Below, in pieces: positions 63,270-64,000 of a stretch of DNA of 64,000 nucleotides. The notes under the pieces are model-generated. The model was not told the DNA's origin. It did no database searches and was given only the letters and a program-made list of their open reading frames with translations. The position numbers were made by a program, and so were the translations under genes. Source of the DNA: Brachynemurus nebulosus (Eukaryota > Arthropoda > Insecta > Neuroptera > Myrmeleontidae). Numbering within the stretch: the first letter of the stretch is position 1; each line of letters starts with the position of its first letter. The stretch spans positions 2,516,001-2,580,000 of the forward strand of contig JAPWDM010000009.1 in NCBI GenBank assembly GCA_035578155.1, given 5' to 3'.

Positions 63270-64000
63270 TATTTTGATTTCAATAAAACTTATACTTAGT
63301 TTTTAAAAACCAACTGTAAATTCGACTTTCTGACAACTGTTTTATTTTTTTCTTGATTCTAAACCGAAAATGGTAAACATCAAAGAGTTTTGTAATTGTT
63401 TGTAAACAGTTGAGTTCTTGCAAATGAGTTTCTCTGTTTACACCTAACAAAGACAACAGGTCTTTTTTCGACCGATTAAATTTATTAAACTTTTTTATTC
63501 ATAGCCTAGGCCCTAGATATTCCAACAAAATTATATGATCGTAATTTCCCAGGCAATCTAATATAATCACTTTTTTAGATCAGTCAAAATTTTTGTAGTT
63601 ATCCTAATGTCTAGACAAATACGACCTCACTCAGCATCTTAATTTACAGTTATTTTGTATTTTTGAATAATTTGATAAAAACTATCCACAAAAATTTGAT
63701 AAAAAGCGAGAAAGAATTTGATAAAAAATTCTTTTTCACTAAGACATTTTATTCAGTATTGTTTTGAATTTGTGTTTATGAATAATGAAAATTTGTTGCC
63801 TCCAATTACGTTAGGTATTGTATTTTTGGTAGCTGACAGTTCTTTTCGTTAAATTGTTTTTAGGCAACAAATTTGAGTTATAGAAAACAACAAATTTATT
63901 CGGAAAAAATATAAAATTTGAATATAATGTACGTTAAAACAATTTAACGAATAAAATATTTTGTTACTATGAATTTGAAATTAATTAAATTTAGCAATAA

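Larger units (their letters stand above)
61924..64000 (+). other. Start of the following intron, containing MITEs
   Basis: No exon is recognisable between 61924 and the end of the window. It contains the hairpin element at 62131-62261 and the Tigger-like element at 62693-63269; the last 700 bp is plain AT-rich DNA. Confidence 0.55.

Overview
The window is AT-rich animal nuclear DNA, almost certainly from an insect or close arthropod relative. Four recognisable protein genes have spliceosomal introns with GT-AG borders. Their products resemble the insect members of their families, and the intergenic DNA is dominated by short non-autonomous DNA transposons. I cannot name the order or species from the sequence alone.

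Layout. (1) 347-2681, minus strand: two exons of a BNIP2/caytaxin/PRUNE2-like gene with a BCH (CRAL-TRIO-like) domain; the 3' exons lie left of the window. (2) 2.7-9.1 kb: no gene, several small TIR elements. (3) 9103-13650, minus: a complete lunapark gene (ER three-way-junction protein) in five exons, including a 27-nt first coding exon that is easily missed. (4) 15347-17374, minus: a complete mitochondrial 3-hydroxyisobutyrate dehydrogenase gene (valine catabolism) in four exons. (5) 17.4-32.9 kb: a gene-free stretch with MITEs, a 657-bp near-perfect palindrome and a hAT-like element filled with a TCTTGG-type array. (6) 32949-33706, plus: a complete dynactin subunit 6 gene in four exons. (7) 33.8-60.9 kb: 27 kb without a recognisable host gene, made of nested repeats, (TA)n tracts, dead LINE fragments and fold-back DNA. 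(8) 61242-61923, plus: the first coding exon of a probable transcription factor with an eh1-like repressor motif; the gene runs off the right end.

The host genes are unrelated housekeeping or developmental genes and show no shared pathway. HIBADH and lunapark are tandem on the minus strand, HIBADH upstream.

The repeat landscape is the most interesting part. At least four families are bordered by TTAA (piggyBac-type targets). One is a ~1.18-kb element that carries a (TA)n tract at one fixed internal position in most copies, and one copy makes up nearly all of lunapark's last intron. Several pogo/Tigger-like families sit at TA sites, and several hAT-like families sit in 8-bp duplications. Paralogous empty sites inside the window prove nested insertions and give an order of events. 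All of this is read by eye; no search or alignment program was run.
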